Below are positions 29,227 to 38,767 of a DNA stretch of 64,000 bases, piece after piece (positions within the stretch are counted from its first letter, which is position 1; each line of letters opens with the position of its first letter). Origin of the DNA: Bradyrhizobium sp. CB1015 (GTDB lineage: Bacteria > Pseudomonadota > Alphaproteobacteria > Rhizobiales > Xanthobacteraceae); the NCBI RefSeq assembly GCF_025200925.1, contig NZ_CP104174.1, forward strand, positions 1,426,001-1,490,000, read 5' to 3'. The notes beneath the pieces were generated by a model. The model had not been told where the DNA came from. It was given only the letters and a program-made list of their open reading frames with translations, and searched no databases. A program made the translations under genes and the position numbers.

Positions 29227-29512
29227 GGACGAGCTGGGCGGCGACTTCACTCAACTGTTGCGGAACGGCTGTAAGCATCATGATCTAAGAACTCCCGTAC
29301 TTGAACAGGGGGCGGCGGACGGATGGGCACACTTCGCAAATGCAGCCGCGATATTGCTCCTGATTTTCCAAGCTTCTGAAGCACGTCGAACATTTTCCCC
29401 TCTTGGACGGCGTTTCAGTCGCCCATCCCCGCTACGCGCCCGGTTGCCGCATCTCTTCGTCAGACTGGAAGCACCGGACTCACAATGCGGGCCATGACCT
29501 TGCCCCCAAGTG

Positions 29513-30361
29513 TTATTCAATCCTGAGTTCGCTCCGGCTGTTGGATTTGCCCGGTTGGGTGGTGGCAGCGACGGGAGCTGGCGGCGGAGCTTTCGGCATA
29601 GCGCAGCGCCAGATCCCGGCGCGGGTGACAGCTGAAGGCGAACTCGGAGGGCGTTTTCCATCCTGCGAGTGTGGTCGCGCATCGTTGTAATCGGCCCGCC
29701 AGCATCCGCGTGCGACGCGAGCCTGGGCCAGCGACGTGAACAGCGTCTCGTTCAGTTGATCCCGCAGCGGGCCGTTGAAGCTCTCGATAAAGGCATTCTG
29801 CATGGGCTTGCCCGGCCCAATGTAGTGCCATGCGACGCGCCTCTGATCCGCCCCGGTCAGGATGGCGGTGCTGGTCAGTTCGGTGCCGGTGTCGCTGACC
29901 ACCGTCTTGGGCTTGCCGCGCTCGATCACCAGCCGGTCCAGTTCCCGCGCCACGCGGATGCCGGAGAGCGAGGTATCGGCAGGCACTCGCGGGTGCAGTC
30001 ATCCACGACGGTGAGGATACGGAAGCGGCGGCCGCAGGTCAGCTGACCCGACACGAAATCGAGCGACCGGCGGTCGTTCGGCGCCATCGGCACCGTCATT
30101 GGCGCCCGGGTCCCGATCGCCCGTTTGCGGCCGCCACGCCGCCGCACCGCCAGCCTCTCTTCCAGGTAGAGCCGGAACAGCTTCTTGTGGTTGACCCTCC
30201 CGCTTGAGCAGCACATGCAGGCGTCGATAGCCGAAGCGGCGGCGCTCCTGGGCGATTGCCCGCATGCGCTGGCGAAGGCCGGCTTCGTCCGCCCGAGTCG
30301 TTTGGTATCTCATGGTCATGCGGCAGCAGCCGATGGCTTTACACGCCCGCCGTTCGCTCAT
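29513..30361 (-). pseudogene. IS3-family orfB transposase, frameshifted
   Basis: Three frames are needed: MSERRACKAIGCCRMTMRYQ to LLKREG (30361 to about 30195), NHKKLFRLYLEERLAVRRR to [11 protein letters not shown] (to about 29985) and the integrase remainder [11 protein letters not shown] and [13 protein letters not shown] (to 29513), with a further slip near the C-terminus. The last part also has a Gly-to-Pro type change after FNG. The copy in the 53-57 kb element shows the same defects, so the element multiplied after or despite decay, helped by another copy. Confidence 0.8.
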
Positions 30362-30404
30362 CCCGTGGGCGCCTCGGTGACAGCTTTCCGCGTGGCCGCG
30401 GGCG

Positions 30405-30671
30405 TCACCATTTCTTTCCCACGAGGTCCTTCAAGGCCGCGTTGTCCAGCATGGCATCGGCGAAAAGGCGCTTCAGCCGTGTGTTCTCGTCCTCCAGGGT
30501 CTTCAGCCGCTTGGCCTCCGACACCTCCATTCCACCGAACTTCGCCTTCCATTTGTAGATGCTGGCGTCGCTGACGCCATGCTTGCGGCACAGATCGGCA
30601 ACCGACACGCCGGCCTCATGCTCCTTCAAAATCCCGATGATCTGCTCTTCCGAAAAGCGGCTGCGCTTCAT
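30405..30671 (-). CDS. IS3-family orfA (helix-turn-helix protein), 88 aa
   Basis: MKRSRFSEEQIIGILKEHEA begins the typical IS3 orfA, with a HTH and KHGVSDASIYKWKAKFGGME, followed by a leucine-zipper-like helix (LEDENTRLKRLFADAML). It is intact. An upstream ATG at 30707 is in frame, but the internal start at 30671 fits the family. Programmed frameshifting would normally join it to orfB, which is broken here. Confidence 0.85.
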   Translation of the reverse strand: MKRSRFSEEQIIGILKEHEAGVSVADLCRKHGVSDASIYKWKAKFGGMEVSEAKRLKTLEDENTRLKRLFADAMLDNAALKDLVGKKW

Positions 30672-30735
30672 GCTCTGGTCCTTGTTGTGAGCCAGAACGA
30701 ACTTCACACTGGATTAAGCCCCTGGGGCAAGGTCA

Positions 30736-31240
30736 CTCACGCGCGAGCGGTAGCGCGGAAGTATCCGCGATACGCTGAATGAAGTCCGTGGGGAACGGGA
30801 GGCAACATGGACCTCATCCTGTGCCTGAGTTTATCGTAGTCTGAAAACCGCGAGCTGGGATCTTCGGGCCAACGCGTCCGGTCTCTGCGCAGACCAGCCG
30901 AACCAATTCGTTGGGCGTCATGTACGGCGCTGATAAGTCGAAAGCTGGCATATTAGAAGGCTTGCTGCGGTGAACGCCTGGATGGCCATTGCGATCCGGT
31001 TTTCAATCATGTGGATATCCCTCAGTACGCCAGGGACACGACCTCATCCGAAGCAAATGGAGCCTCGAGAATGATTATTCAAGTCGCGAGTTGCAACAGC
31101 ATGCGCGTGCTCACCTACTAGGCCTAGTTGTTGATCGGGGCGACGGAGGCATGCCAACGTTGCTAACGACGCTGACGCTGGTCAAAGCGCCGGCTTGCCT
31201 GAAGGCAGGGGGCGTTCGCAAATAGTAGAGGAGAGATATC
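30736..31240. other. No gene supported
   Basis: Nothing recognisable lies between the IS3 end and the secreted-protein remnant. Confidence 0.35.
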
Positions 31241-31715
31241 ATGAATCGCTCTGTCGCCACTATCGCACTGACGCGTTTGGGAATCGCTCTTTCCAGTGTT
31301 GCCATCGCACAGACAGCTAGACAGGAGAACAACACCCTTCCAGGGCAGGAGCGCGCTCTCAGTGTCGCGCCGGGCTAAGTGCAGCCGACCAGAGGGGTCG
31401 TGTTTTTGACAGCGGCAATCAACTCAGACGGCAGCATAGCGGGCTGCTTCGGTTACAACACCGCGAACACCAAGAGGGGCTGGCATATATCAGATCGATT
31501 TCGGACACAACGTCCAAGCAATCAAGGGTTGGAGCCGATGGGTTCAGGCCGACACCTTGACGAACGGTGCGGAGAACGCTTGGTGTAACACTGCCGACCG
31601 GGCCGGCAATGACAATGCAGTTTGGGTTAACTGCCAGACTAGCAGTGCGCCGGTTGACGCATCCTTCTTCTTGTTCGTCGCCACCGAACTTGCGTGGCGA
31701 CCTCAACCCCAGTGA
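31241..31715 (+). pseudogene. Secreted protein of unknown function, broken
   Basis: GGAGAG precedes the ATG at 31241, and the first 23 residues (MNRSVATIALTRLGIALSSV and AIA) form a signal peptide. A TAA interrupts the frame after VAPG near 31376. Reading continues with QPTRGVVFLTAAINSDGSIA, then shifts frame to GIYQIDFGHNVQAIKGWSRW and AVWVNCQTSSAPVDASFFLF. The intact product would be a small secreted beta-rich protein with a CF...C pattern. One stop and one frameshift make it a pseudogene. Confidence 0.65.
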
Positions 31716-31949
31716 GGACGATCGGCCTTCCCACGCTGATCGAGGGCGGGTAAGAAGTAGAGTATTTTCGCTAGTCACGCACGCCCACTCTCACTGGGCT
31801 CGTCCGGCTTTTCCTGATTATCGGGCGAGCACGCGAGCAGGCCGCCACCGTTGTGAGCGTGCATGTCGATCTCTTGCCCGCACGCGAGTGCCGTCTCGAA
31901 CCGCAAATGATTACAGTGGTGTCCGTAGCGAAGGCCTAATCCACTCACT

Positions 31950-32270
31950 TGAGATCATTTGCTTCGGGGTTCTTGGCAGGATCGTTGATGGCCGGAAGCT
32001 CGCATGATCCTGCGCGACATGCAGGCCGACGACGGCGCGCATCTTGCACAACGCCAGAAGTCTTCGGGAGCGATTTGAGCCGGAGGAGTAGCAAAGGAGG
32101 CCGCTCGCGTCGTCGTGCAAATGGCGGGAAAGCAATCTATAGAGCGCGACGAGGCGATGCGCGATATCGCACGCCTCTGCCGCAGTGATCTCCTCCCCGA
32201 CACGGCTCTGTATATACGCCGAAGCTCTTCGAATCGTTCGGATGAGAATTGATGGCCAGTTCGTACTATG
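31950..32270 (-). pseudogene. Second decayed copy of a small rhizobial protein family
   Basis: Two minus frames give SSERFEELRRIYRAVSG and EEITAAEACDIAHRLVALYR followed by LLSRHLHDD, the same family as 24458-24703. A frameshift separates the halves. Confidence 0.5.
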
Positions 32271-32575
32271 CCCGATGAGATGTAGTGCTGGGGCGCATCC
32301 TTCACAGAAGCTGAAAATGCAGGCAAGCGCATTCAAGCACACTACGCATGCTCTCCACTGCCAGCCGAGGTGTTGTTCTAAAAGTCAAGCTGATCAAATG
32401 GCCCCGGACCTCCTTGGGCCCGCTCCGCAGAAGTGTCGGCACCTGCATCAGATCGCCAGCAGGCTGGGGTGAACGAAATTGATTTGGGTGCCAACCAGTC
32501 CTGGTAGCTGCGCCGCCACTCTCCTCAAGATACAATTTTGCGCGGATATCAGGATAGCTGCGCGGGGTAAGAGAA

Positions 32576-33406
32576 ATGATCGAAAGGCGCGTGCTTTGGC
32601 TTTGTCTCGTTATCGGTCTCTGTATCGGCCTTGGCGTATGGTTGATCTTGCCGGGTGGGCCGGCCGGTAAGAGCGATGGTGTTCGTACGAGCGACAACCC
32701 GCTTATCGATAAGGTCAAATCAACCTGGCGAGCGCAGGATGGTGAGACAGCGGAGCAAATCTTCACCAAGGTCTCGAAGGTAGCACACTTCATCCCCAGG
32801 GGATGGGAGGCTGGTCAAAAGGCCGACTCGGGCGAGTCAGTTATTTTTTCATGGGCCAAACACCGGGCCGATAAAACAAAGGAAGAGTACACGGTCACGT
32901 GGGAGGTGATGCCCGATGACACAGTGAAAATTGTGGCGCCGTATGCAAAGCCGATGGAACTAGGCTGGCAGGCGTTCGCACTCTCGCTCATCGCGGACGA
33001 AGTGACAAACGACGAAAGCGGCGTGAACCGTCACTTTCTGCATAATCCCGCTAACTTCAACTTCGTGACCACCGCCCAGGGCAAGTTGGGCGATCTTCTG
33101 CGGCGTGGCCGCTGCGCTATCGGCGAGCCGGTTGGAGTGCATTACTCGCCGACGAGAGATGAGCAGCAAACCACGAAGGGCGGGCTATGGCGCGTCGAGC
33201 TTTCGGTCGACTGCAATGTTCCCGGACCTAGTTACTTCACGCGCGACGGAATCATTATTTTCGAGAAGCGTGAAGGGCAAGATTGGGAGCCACAATCGTT
33301 CTTTGCCAAGCTTATCGCCACGTATGCACCCGGCTCTTGGTTTAAGCTTGCGGACCCGAAAGATCAGGAATCGTTCGAGGCGGACAGGAAGGTGTTGTCA
33401 AAATGA
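32576..33406 (+). CDS. Hypothetical membrane-anchored protein, 276 aa
   Basis: The ATG at 32576 follows a GGGGTAAGAGA purine-rich ribosome site. Residues 6-26 form a single hydrophobic anchor (VLWLCLVIGLCIGLGVWLIL) with basic residues before it, so the bulk of the protein should face the periplasm. The soluble domain has no recognised motif; it contains a segment AEQIFTKVSKVAHFIPRGWE near residue 61 and a Lys/Asp-rich C-terminus. The frame is intact and full length, and codon usage is less GC-biased than in the flanking IS genes. It has no co-oriented partner. Function unknown. Confidence 0.7.
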   Translation: MIERRVLWLCLVIGLCIGLGVWLILPGGPAGKSDGVRTSDNPLIDKVKSTWRAQDGETAEQIFTKVSKVAHFIPRGWEAGQKADSGESVIFSWAKHRADKTKEEYTVTWEVMPDDTVKIVAPYAKPMELGWQAFALSLIADEVTNDESGVNRHFLHNPANFNFVTTAQGKLGDLLRRGRCAIGEPVGVHYSPTRDEQQTTKGGLWRVELSVDCNVPGPSYFTRDGIIIFEKREGQDWEPQSFFAKLIATYAPGSWFKLADPKDQESFEADRKVLSK

Positions 33407-33893
33407 CGTTCGCCGTCGATGATGAAGTCGCATCGCTCTTCAAAGTGTCTGCGCTTCGTGCTGCACACTCGATCTCGACAACCAAGCTCAAGTGGAGTTT
33501 GTCGGACGGTTGGGCGAGGTAAGATTGCAGACCAACACGGTTGCCGTGCTTTCACGTTCCGAGCCTGTTTGTTCAATACGCAAACTGATCAGCCGCTAAC
33601 GTCTGTCTACAGCGGAACTATCGAGTATTGGGCCACTGTAGGACCTGCCAGACGCATCGATTATCCAATCTCCCTAGGCGATCGTCTCGCCGGACCGCGA
33701 CCGTTCCGTCTCCGCAACCCCGAGCAGCTCCGACGGAGCAATCGCGGTCGGCGTGCCACTGGAGAGAAAGAATGGCAGCTTGAAAACAGCCCGCAGTTAA
33801 AGGGCCGATTGACATCCATCGATCTTTTCAACCTTTAGCCGCTGACGTCGATGTATGAGGGCTCACTTGCTCGGCCGCCAGTTTGGTCTCTTC
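33407..33893. other. No gene supported
   Basis: Open frames here lack start context and family motifs. The stretch ends in the hairpin at 33894. Confidence 0.35.
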
Positions 33894-33928
33894 AACGCAA
33901 AAGCCCGCCATATGGCGGCTTTTGCGTT
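33894..33928. terminator. Long near-perfect inverted repeat, terminator-like
   Basis: The arms start AACGCAAAAGCC and end with the complementary GGCTTTTGCGTT around a CATATG centre, giving a stem of about 17 bp with one bulged base. The A- and T-rich parts of the arms give it a bidirectional terminator look, although no separate T-run follows. Confidence 0.55.
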
Positions 33929-34077
33929 ATGCTTCATCACCTTTGCCGTATCACCTTTGCTAATAATAACTGGGTGGTTGCCCACGGGTTGCCCAAAAAA
34001 AGTCTGACTAATCCCGGCTGGCTTGAGTACGATTGAAAGCCTCCGATTCTGGGCTCTACTTCTAGTCGTTCCTTGTG

Positions 34078-34249
34078 ACCTTGCCCCACAGGCTTAATCC
34101 AGTTTGAAGTTCGTTCTGGCCCACAACAAGGCCAGAGCATGAAGCGACGCAGCCGCTTTTCGGAAGAGCAGATCATCGGGATTTTGAAGGAGCATGAAGC
34201 CGGCGTGTCGGTTGCCGATCTGTGCCGCAAGCATGGCGTCAGCGACGCT
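34078..34249 (+). mobile_element. IS3-family 5' fragment (end plus orfA start)
   Basis: The TGACCTTGCCCC end at 34078 is followed by orfA start MKRRSRFSEEQIIGILKEHE, the same element as at 29495-30735. The match stops at KHGVSDA (34249). Confidence 0.85.
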
Positions 34250-34494
34250 CTCGCGCAGCGCCGGGACGCGTGGGGTGAGTGCAACCAAAGCGTTGCTTCG
34301 CTCACTGCAGCAAACGTAATGAGAATGCAGGGAACTTGAACGCGGGATCACTTTCACGCGAGACCATCTTGTCGGCGCCATCGCAGGGCAAAAGTGTGCG
34401 AACTTCAGATTGCGCATTGTTAATTGTTCTCCTCATAACACAATTGGAGGCTGTCGTGACAAATGCAGCAGCAGCGCTTACCAACTCGGTATCG

Positions 34495-35174
34495 GTGACA
34501 GAGAATTCCGATGGACGTTGGAGGTGTTTAGTCTCGGAATCGATAGGGCACTCTGGCATATCTCGCAGGAGAAGCCGCATGCCGGGCCGTGGTCAACCTG
34601 AGCCTCGCTTGGCGGCGTTCTCACCAGCTCGCCGTCCAGCGTCGATAATTCGGATGGCCGTCTCGAAGTGTTCGCCCGTGGCATCGACAAAGCGTTGTGG
34701 CACATCTGGCCGGACAAGCCACATGCCGGACCGTGGTCAGGCTGGGCCTCGCTCGGCGGCGGCATCACCAGCGATCCTGCCGTGGTCGACAATTCCGATG
34801 GCCGTCTCGAAGTGTTCGCCCGGGGGACCGACAACGCGTTGTGGCACATCTGGCAGGAGGAGCCGCATGCCGCTCCGTGGTCCGGTTGGGCCTCGCTTGG
34901 CGGCCAGATCACCAGCGATCCCGCCGCGATCGCCGACAGCGACGGCCGGCTGGAAGTGTTTGCGCGCGGGGCTGACAACGCGCTTTGGCACATCTGGCAG
35001 GATAAGCCGCGCTCCGGACCGTGGTCCGGCTGGGCATCCCTGGGCGGCGTTCTCCTGAGCGATCCACTCGCGCCTGACGGACTGCACAAGAGGTCGGCCG
35101 TCTCACAAGGCGGCCTAACTGACCCATCATTATGCGACTACGTCGTCACACAACGTCGCTTCATCGCGCGCTAA
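34495..35174 (+). pseudogene. PLL-like beta-propeller lectin, broken
   Basis: At least three and probably four tandem units of about 48 residues are present, each with NSDGRLEVFARG, ALWHIWQ and GPWSGWASLGG motifs. This is the blade repeat of the Photorhabdus PLL/PHL type seven-bladed lectins, which bind fucose or O-methylated sugars. The nucleotide period is exactly 144 bp between 34647, 34791 and 34935. The first unit near 34499 is out of frame and a TGA near 34598 lies in the second, so only about three blades could be made from 34601 on. The natural start has been lost and the C-terminus after LLSDP is unrelated. Confidence 0.65.
34647..35078 (+). repeat. 144-bp tandem repeat (48-codon propeller blades)
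   Basis: AATTC(G/C)GATGGCCGTCTCGA-type blocks recur at 34647 and 34791, and a diverged block at 34935, exactly 144 bp apart. An earlier, shifted unit starts at 34499. Confidence 0.85.
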
Positions 35175-35254
35175 TTCCGGCTTTGGACCGGCCCTCGGCC
35201 CCGTTACCCGTTTTAATCCGTTGAACGGCGATTTACGCTTCGTGTCGCACGCCA

Positions 35255-35478
35255 TGGAAAACTGCTCCCTCGGCGTCACGAGGAATTGCCCCCTCCTTGG
35301 ATAGCCGAGGAGAGAGCGAATGAACGAGGAACGAATAACGGAAGGCTCGTCGTGGATTGATCCACGGGGGCAGGTGATGAAGACGCCGGATGACGTGGCG
35401 GAGATGTTGCGCCTGAGGGCGTGCGGGTAGGGTCTGAAGCGGATTGCGCGGCAGCTGGGCTGCAGCCATCACACGTCA
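35255..35478 (+). mobile_element. IS21 left end with istA N-terminus
   Basis: The ATG at 35320 begins MNEERITEGSSWIDPRGQVM and continues to an in-frame TAG after LRACG, then GLKRIARQLGCSHHT, the HTH of IstA. The remainder is lost at an IS110 remnant. It shares its first residues with the scrap at 4933 on the minus strand. Confidence 0.78.
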
Positions 35479-35479
35479 T

Positions 35480-36090
35480 CGACGCGCCGCAAGGACCGAG
35501 CGCGCCCTCAGCCGGCACCGGATCGCGGCAGACCGAGTGCCGGATCTGGCGCGCTCCTCTTCTCACCCCGCGTCGGATGGTTGCACGCTCGAATACTCCG
35601 ACGCCACGAGGCTGAAAAAGGCCGTCAACTTGAGGTCGTTGAAGCGAGAGAAGTCGCCGGCCTCGGCAGCCGCCGTCACGGCAACGATGAAGGTGACGCC
35701 CCGCATTGCCTGCAGGGCCTCTACAAATGGCGTGATCGACCATTGTGGCGCCAGCTCCCCGATCACTTGGACAAACAGTCCACACGGACCTCAGCGTCGG
35801 TTACGGCATGAATGTAGTCCTGCAGAACGATTTGGCTCGCCGGGTGCTCGAAGGCGCGCCGTATTGAGCCCGCCGGACTCTGCAGATATGGCCTGCATCG
35901 CGACAACTGAACGGACTGGGGCACGACTGCCACGTCGTGGTTCCCTCGCTGATCCCGATGAAGGCCGGGGATCGAGTAAAAACCGACCGGCGCGATGCAG
36001 CGGTGCTGGCCAAGGGCGGGCTGACAGCTGTGGGGGTCTGGATGCGGCGCATGAGGCCCTGCGCGAGCCCTCGGATTATGGCGCAGATTC
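35480..36090. mobile_element. IS110-family remnants in opposite orientations
   Basis: On the minus strand, 35766 to 35563 reads IGELAPQWSITPFVEALQAM and FIVAVTAAAEAGDFSRF, the C-terminal helix-hairpin region of an IS110 transposase. On the plus strand, 35937-36090 reads [20 protein letters not shown], the end of the N-terminal DEDD domain. They come from two different copies or from an inversion. Confidence 0.72.
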
Positions 36091-36191
36091 TGCGATTTCC
36101 ATTGGTGGGCGATGCAGAGGCAGCCGACATCACTACAAAACTTGGTAGGTTGAACTTGATGGGTCTTTAATACCAAATCACCTGCCCTCAG

Positions 36192-37993
36192 ATGCTAGAC
36201 TGCCGTCTGAGGCTCTTTCTGATCGGCTTAACCGTTGCTACCACGACAAGATCGAGCGCACAGGGCGCGGACGCTATTCCATTCTACGTTGACCAAGGTG
36301 CAGAGTGGACCGCGACGGCGAGAGCGGACTTCTATGTGCGCGATCAGGGCTCGCGTTTGATCGCGCTCTCCTGGATGCAGGCTCTAAAGCAAAGGAACGG
36401 ACAACCGTTCCTCGCCGATGGTTTGTCGCGGTACGGCTATCTCCCCAATCCAGGCAACAAGGTCAGTCTTCCCGTCGGCTTTCATGCCTCCGGTCCTGAA
36501 GGTTTCCAAATTGTCGGAATGACCTGCTCCGCATGTCATACGCGCCAGATCGAAGTGGAAGGCAATGTGTATCGTGTCGATGGCGGTCCCGGACTCGTGG
36601 ACTTCTACACGCTGCTTGGTGACTTGGACAAGGCTGTCGGCGATGTGCTTGCTAGCGATGACTCGTTTGCTCCTTTTGCTGCAGCTGTTCTGCAGTCGGC
36701 AAATCCCGATACGGCTGATCTTGAGGTTCTTCGCCGGCAGGTAGACAGGTGGTACTTGCGGTTTCACACGCTTGTGGTGCGAGCCCTGCCCAAAAGCGGC
36801 TGGGGAGTAGGCCGTTTGGATGCTGTCGGGATGATCTTCAACCGGTTATCCGGACTGGACATCGGTCCGCCACCCGATTTCATGATCCCGGAAAACATAA
36901 AAACCGCTGACGCTCCCGTGAGATACCCATTCCTTTGGAATGCGCCGCGGCAGGACAAGACGCAATGGCCGGGATTTGCAAAGAACGGAAGTGACATCTT
37001 GGGGCTGGCCCGGAACGTTGGCGAGGTTTTAGGGGTGTTCGCTACGTTCGAGCCGAAGCGTCAGGGAGCGGTCATCAATTTCCTCAATGGCAATTCCACC
37101 AATTTCGACGGCCTTAGCGAGCTTGAAAACCTCGTGAAGCGAATCGGCCCTCCGAAATGGCCCTGGAAGATTGACGCTGCCTTAGCCATCCGGGGTAAGA
37201 TGATTTTCGAAAGAGGTTCCGATGAAGGGGGATGCAGCGGTTGTCATGGGATTGAAGGCGGCGAGCAGCGCTTTCCATTCATCAAAACGTGGAGAACCGT
37301 GGTGCAGAACGTCGGTACCGATACACGTGAGTACGATGTTCTCGCCTGGAAAGCGAAGACAGGCGTCCTGAACGGAGCGTACATTCCCTTCGCAACCGCT
37401 CCTCTTAAGGAAAGGGATCAGGTTCTTAACATTCTCGCGACCTCGGTCATTGGTTCGATCGCAGAACACTTGCTAGCCGGTGGTGACCCTTCCACCAACG
37501 CACGGGTCGCGGCGTCACCAGATCCGGGGTCGTCGGAGACCCCGGAGTCTCTGGGGTTGGTACGACTACCGCCGACCCTGCAGGATCTGGTAACGGCGTT
37601 CGACGCTGTCAGCACTTCGGAAGAGATCAAAAAAGCCAAGCGGAAGGGGCAGAAAAGGCATCGCGCAGTCGACTCCCTCAATGGGGCGCCTACGAGGCCC
37701 GCGTTCTGCAGGGCATTTGGGCCGCCGCACCTTATCTTCATAACGGCTCGGTTCCTACCCTAGCGGAATTGCTCAAACCATCCGGGCAGCGCAAATCGCA
37801 GTTTAGCATTGGACGGAAGTACGACATCGAAAACGTTGGTCTTGCCGCCGCTCAGGAGCCTCAAAGTGACTCACTATCCGTCACGGATTGTAATGACATC
37901 AATTCTGGAAACAGCCGATGCGGCCACGAGTACGGGACGAATTTGAGCGAACAAGACAAAAAGGCGCTGCTCGAATACCTCAAGACGCTGTGA
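36192..37993 (+). pseudogene. Di-heme cytochrome c (RoxA/peroxidase-like), frameshifted
   Basis: The first frame (36192 to about 37680) starts with a signal peptide (residues 1-24) and carries two heme-binding CxxCH motifs: CSACH at residues 112-116 and CSGCH at 348-352. The family C-terminus continues in another frame as QWGAYEARVLQGIWAAAPYL, HNGSVPTLAELL and a Lys-rich end at 37993. One frame change near 37640-37690, in an A/G-rich stretch, is needed. The intact protein of about 600 residues would be a periplasmic electron-transfer or oxygenase-type enzyme of the RoxA/MauG-like group. A sequencing error or a recent frameshift are both possible, since the rest is well preserved. Confidence 0.75.
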
Positions 37994-38182
37994 CCCGTCG
38001 TTCGCTCTTTGAGCATTCTCAAGAGGTCGGTACCCAACGTCGCTCGAAATGAGGCCGTCGGCAAATCCACCTCTGGAGAATCTGGCGAAACTACGAAGCG
38101 AGAACTTTTCGTGGACGGGTGCGCTTCTGGGTTGATTGTGGAAGCGAATTGCATGGCCGCATCATGAGAGCGAATCTATATC

Positions 38183-38198
38183 TGGCAGCGTTTGTGCA
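38183..38198 (+). promoter_or_regulatory. Weak sigma-54-like promoter before the avidin gene
   Basis: TGGCAG-N5-GTGCA keeps GG and GC 10 bases apart with two mismatches to the RpoN consensus, 25 bp before the avidin start codon. No TGT-N10-ACA site is visible upstream. It may be a chance match. Confidence 0.3.
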
Positions 38199-38223
38199 GT
38201 TGCCTAATGCCTAGGGGAATACC

Positions 38224-38622
38224 ATGACACGCTTGTTTGTGCTTCTGCTCTTTGCCGTCATATCGGTATCTGCTCACGCGCAGTTGCCCGTCCCCTCCAC
38301 ATGGGTGAATCAAAGGGGCTCGTTTCTCTCGATCCAGATGCTAGACCCGTCAACAGGGAATTTCGCGGGAACGTATGTCAACAACGCGACTGGATTTTCG
38401 TGCCGGGGACAGCCTTACCCTGTCGCAGGCGTCGTCACGGCAAACAGAATAGATTTCTACGTCAATTGGACGGCACCCGCGGCCCCAGACTGCAAAACAA
38501 TCACGATTTGGAATGGTCGTGTAGCTGCTAATAAGATTCCAGCTGGGTGGACACTATATTACGTGGGATCGGACTGGCAGTTTCATAAAATGACGGGGCG
38601 TGACTTGTTCACGAGGAGGTAG
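38224..38622 (+). CDS. Avidin-family biotin-binding protein (bradavidin-like), 132 aa
   Basis: A signal peptide (residues 1-20, MTRLFVLLLFAVISVSAHAQ) is followed by the avidin beta-barrel. Residues matching the biotin site of streptavidin are visible in order: N29 and S33 in TWVNQRGS, Y51 in GTYVNN, W82 in FYVNW, T94 and W96 in TITIWNGR, W109 in AGWTLYY, W118 in SDWQFHK and D127 in GRDLF. C60 and C90 could form a disulfide. The ATG at 38224 follows AGGGGA at good spacing. The protein should be exported and bind free biotin tightly. Avidins of this type are known from Bradyrhizobium. The gene stands alone between a cytochrome pseudogene and an IS3 remnant, and is intact. Confidence 0.9.
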   Translation: MTRLFVLLLFAVISVSAHAQLPVPSTWVNQRGSFLSIQMLDPSTGNFAGTYVNNATGFSCRGQPYPVAGVVTANRIDFYVNWTAPAAPDCKTITIWNGRVAANKIPAGWTLYYVGSDWQFHKMTGRDLFTRR

Positions 38623-38767
38623 ACCAAACTGCTTCAAGTTTGTCGTTCCTGTCAGGGGTGCGCATTCCGACGAAGTCGGCCGTGGATTCCGAGCGAAGCC
38701 GGCCGCCTGTACCGATTGTGACCTGCCACTGCGTATTCCTCCAGAAGGAGTTAGAGTCCGGCCCGAA

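Larger units (their letters stand above)
29495..30735 (-). mobile_element. IS3-family insertion sequence, complete length (1241 bp)
   Basis: Both ends carry TGACCTTGCCCC-type terminal sequences (29495 and, inverted, 30735). On the minus strand it contains orfA (30405-30671) and a broken orfB (29513-30361). Further copies or pieces of the same element lie at 7010-7687, 34078-34249 and 53273-57738. Confidence 0.88.

Noticed and set aside
34647..35078. The regular 144-bp repeat as a possible CRISPR or satellite
   Set aside because: The period is an exact 48 codons with coding conservation of propeller motifs; there are no short repeats with unique spacers.
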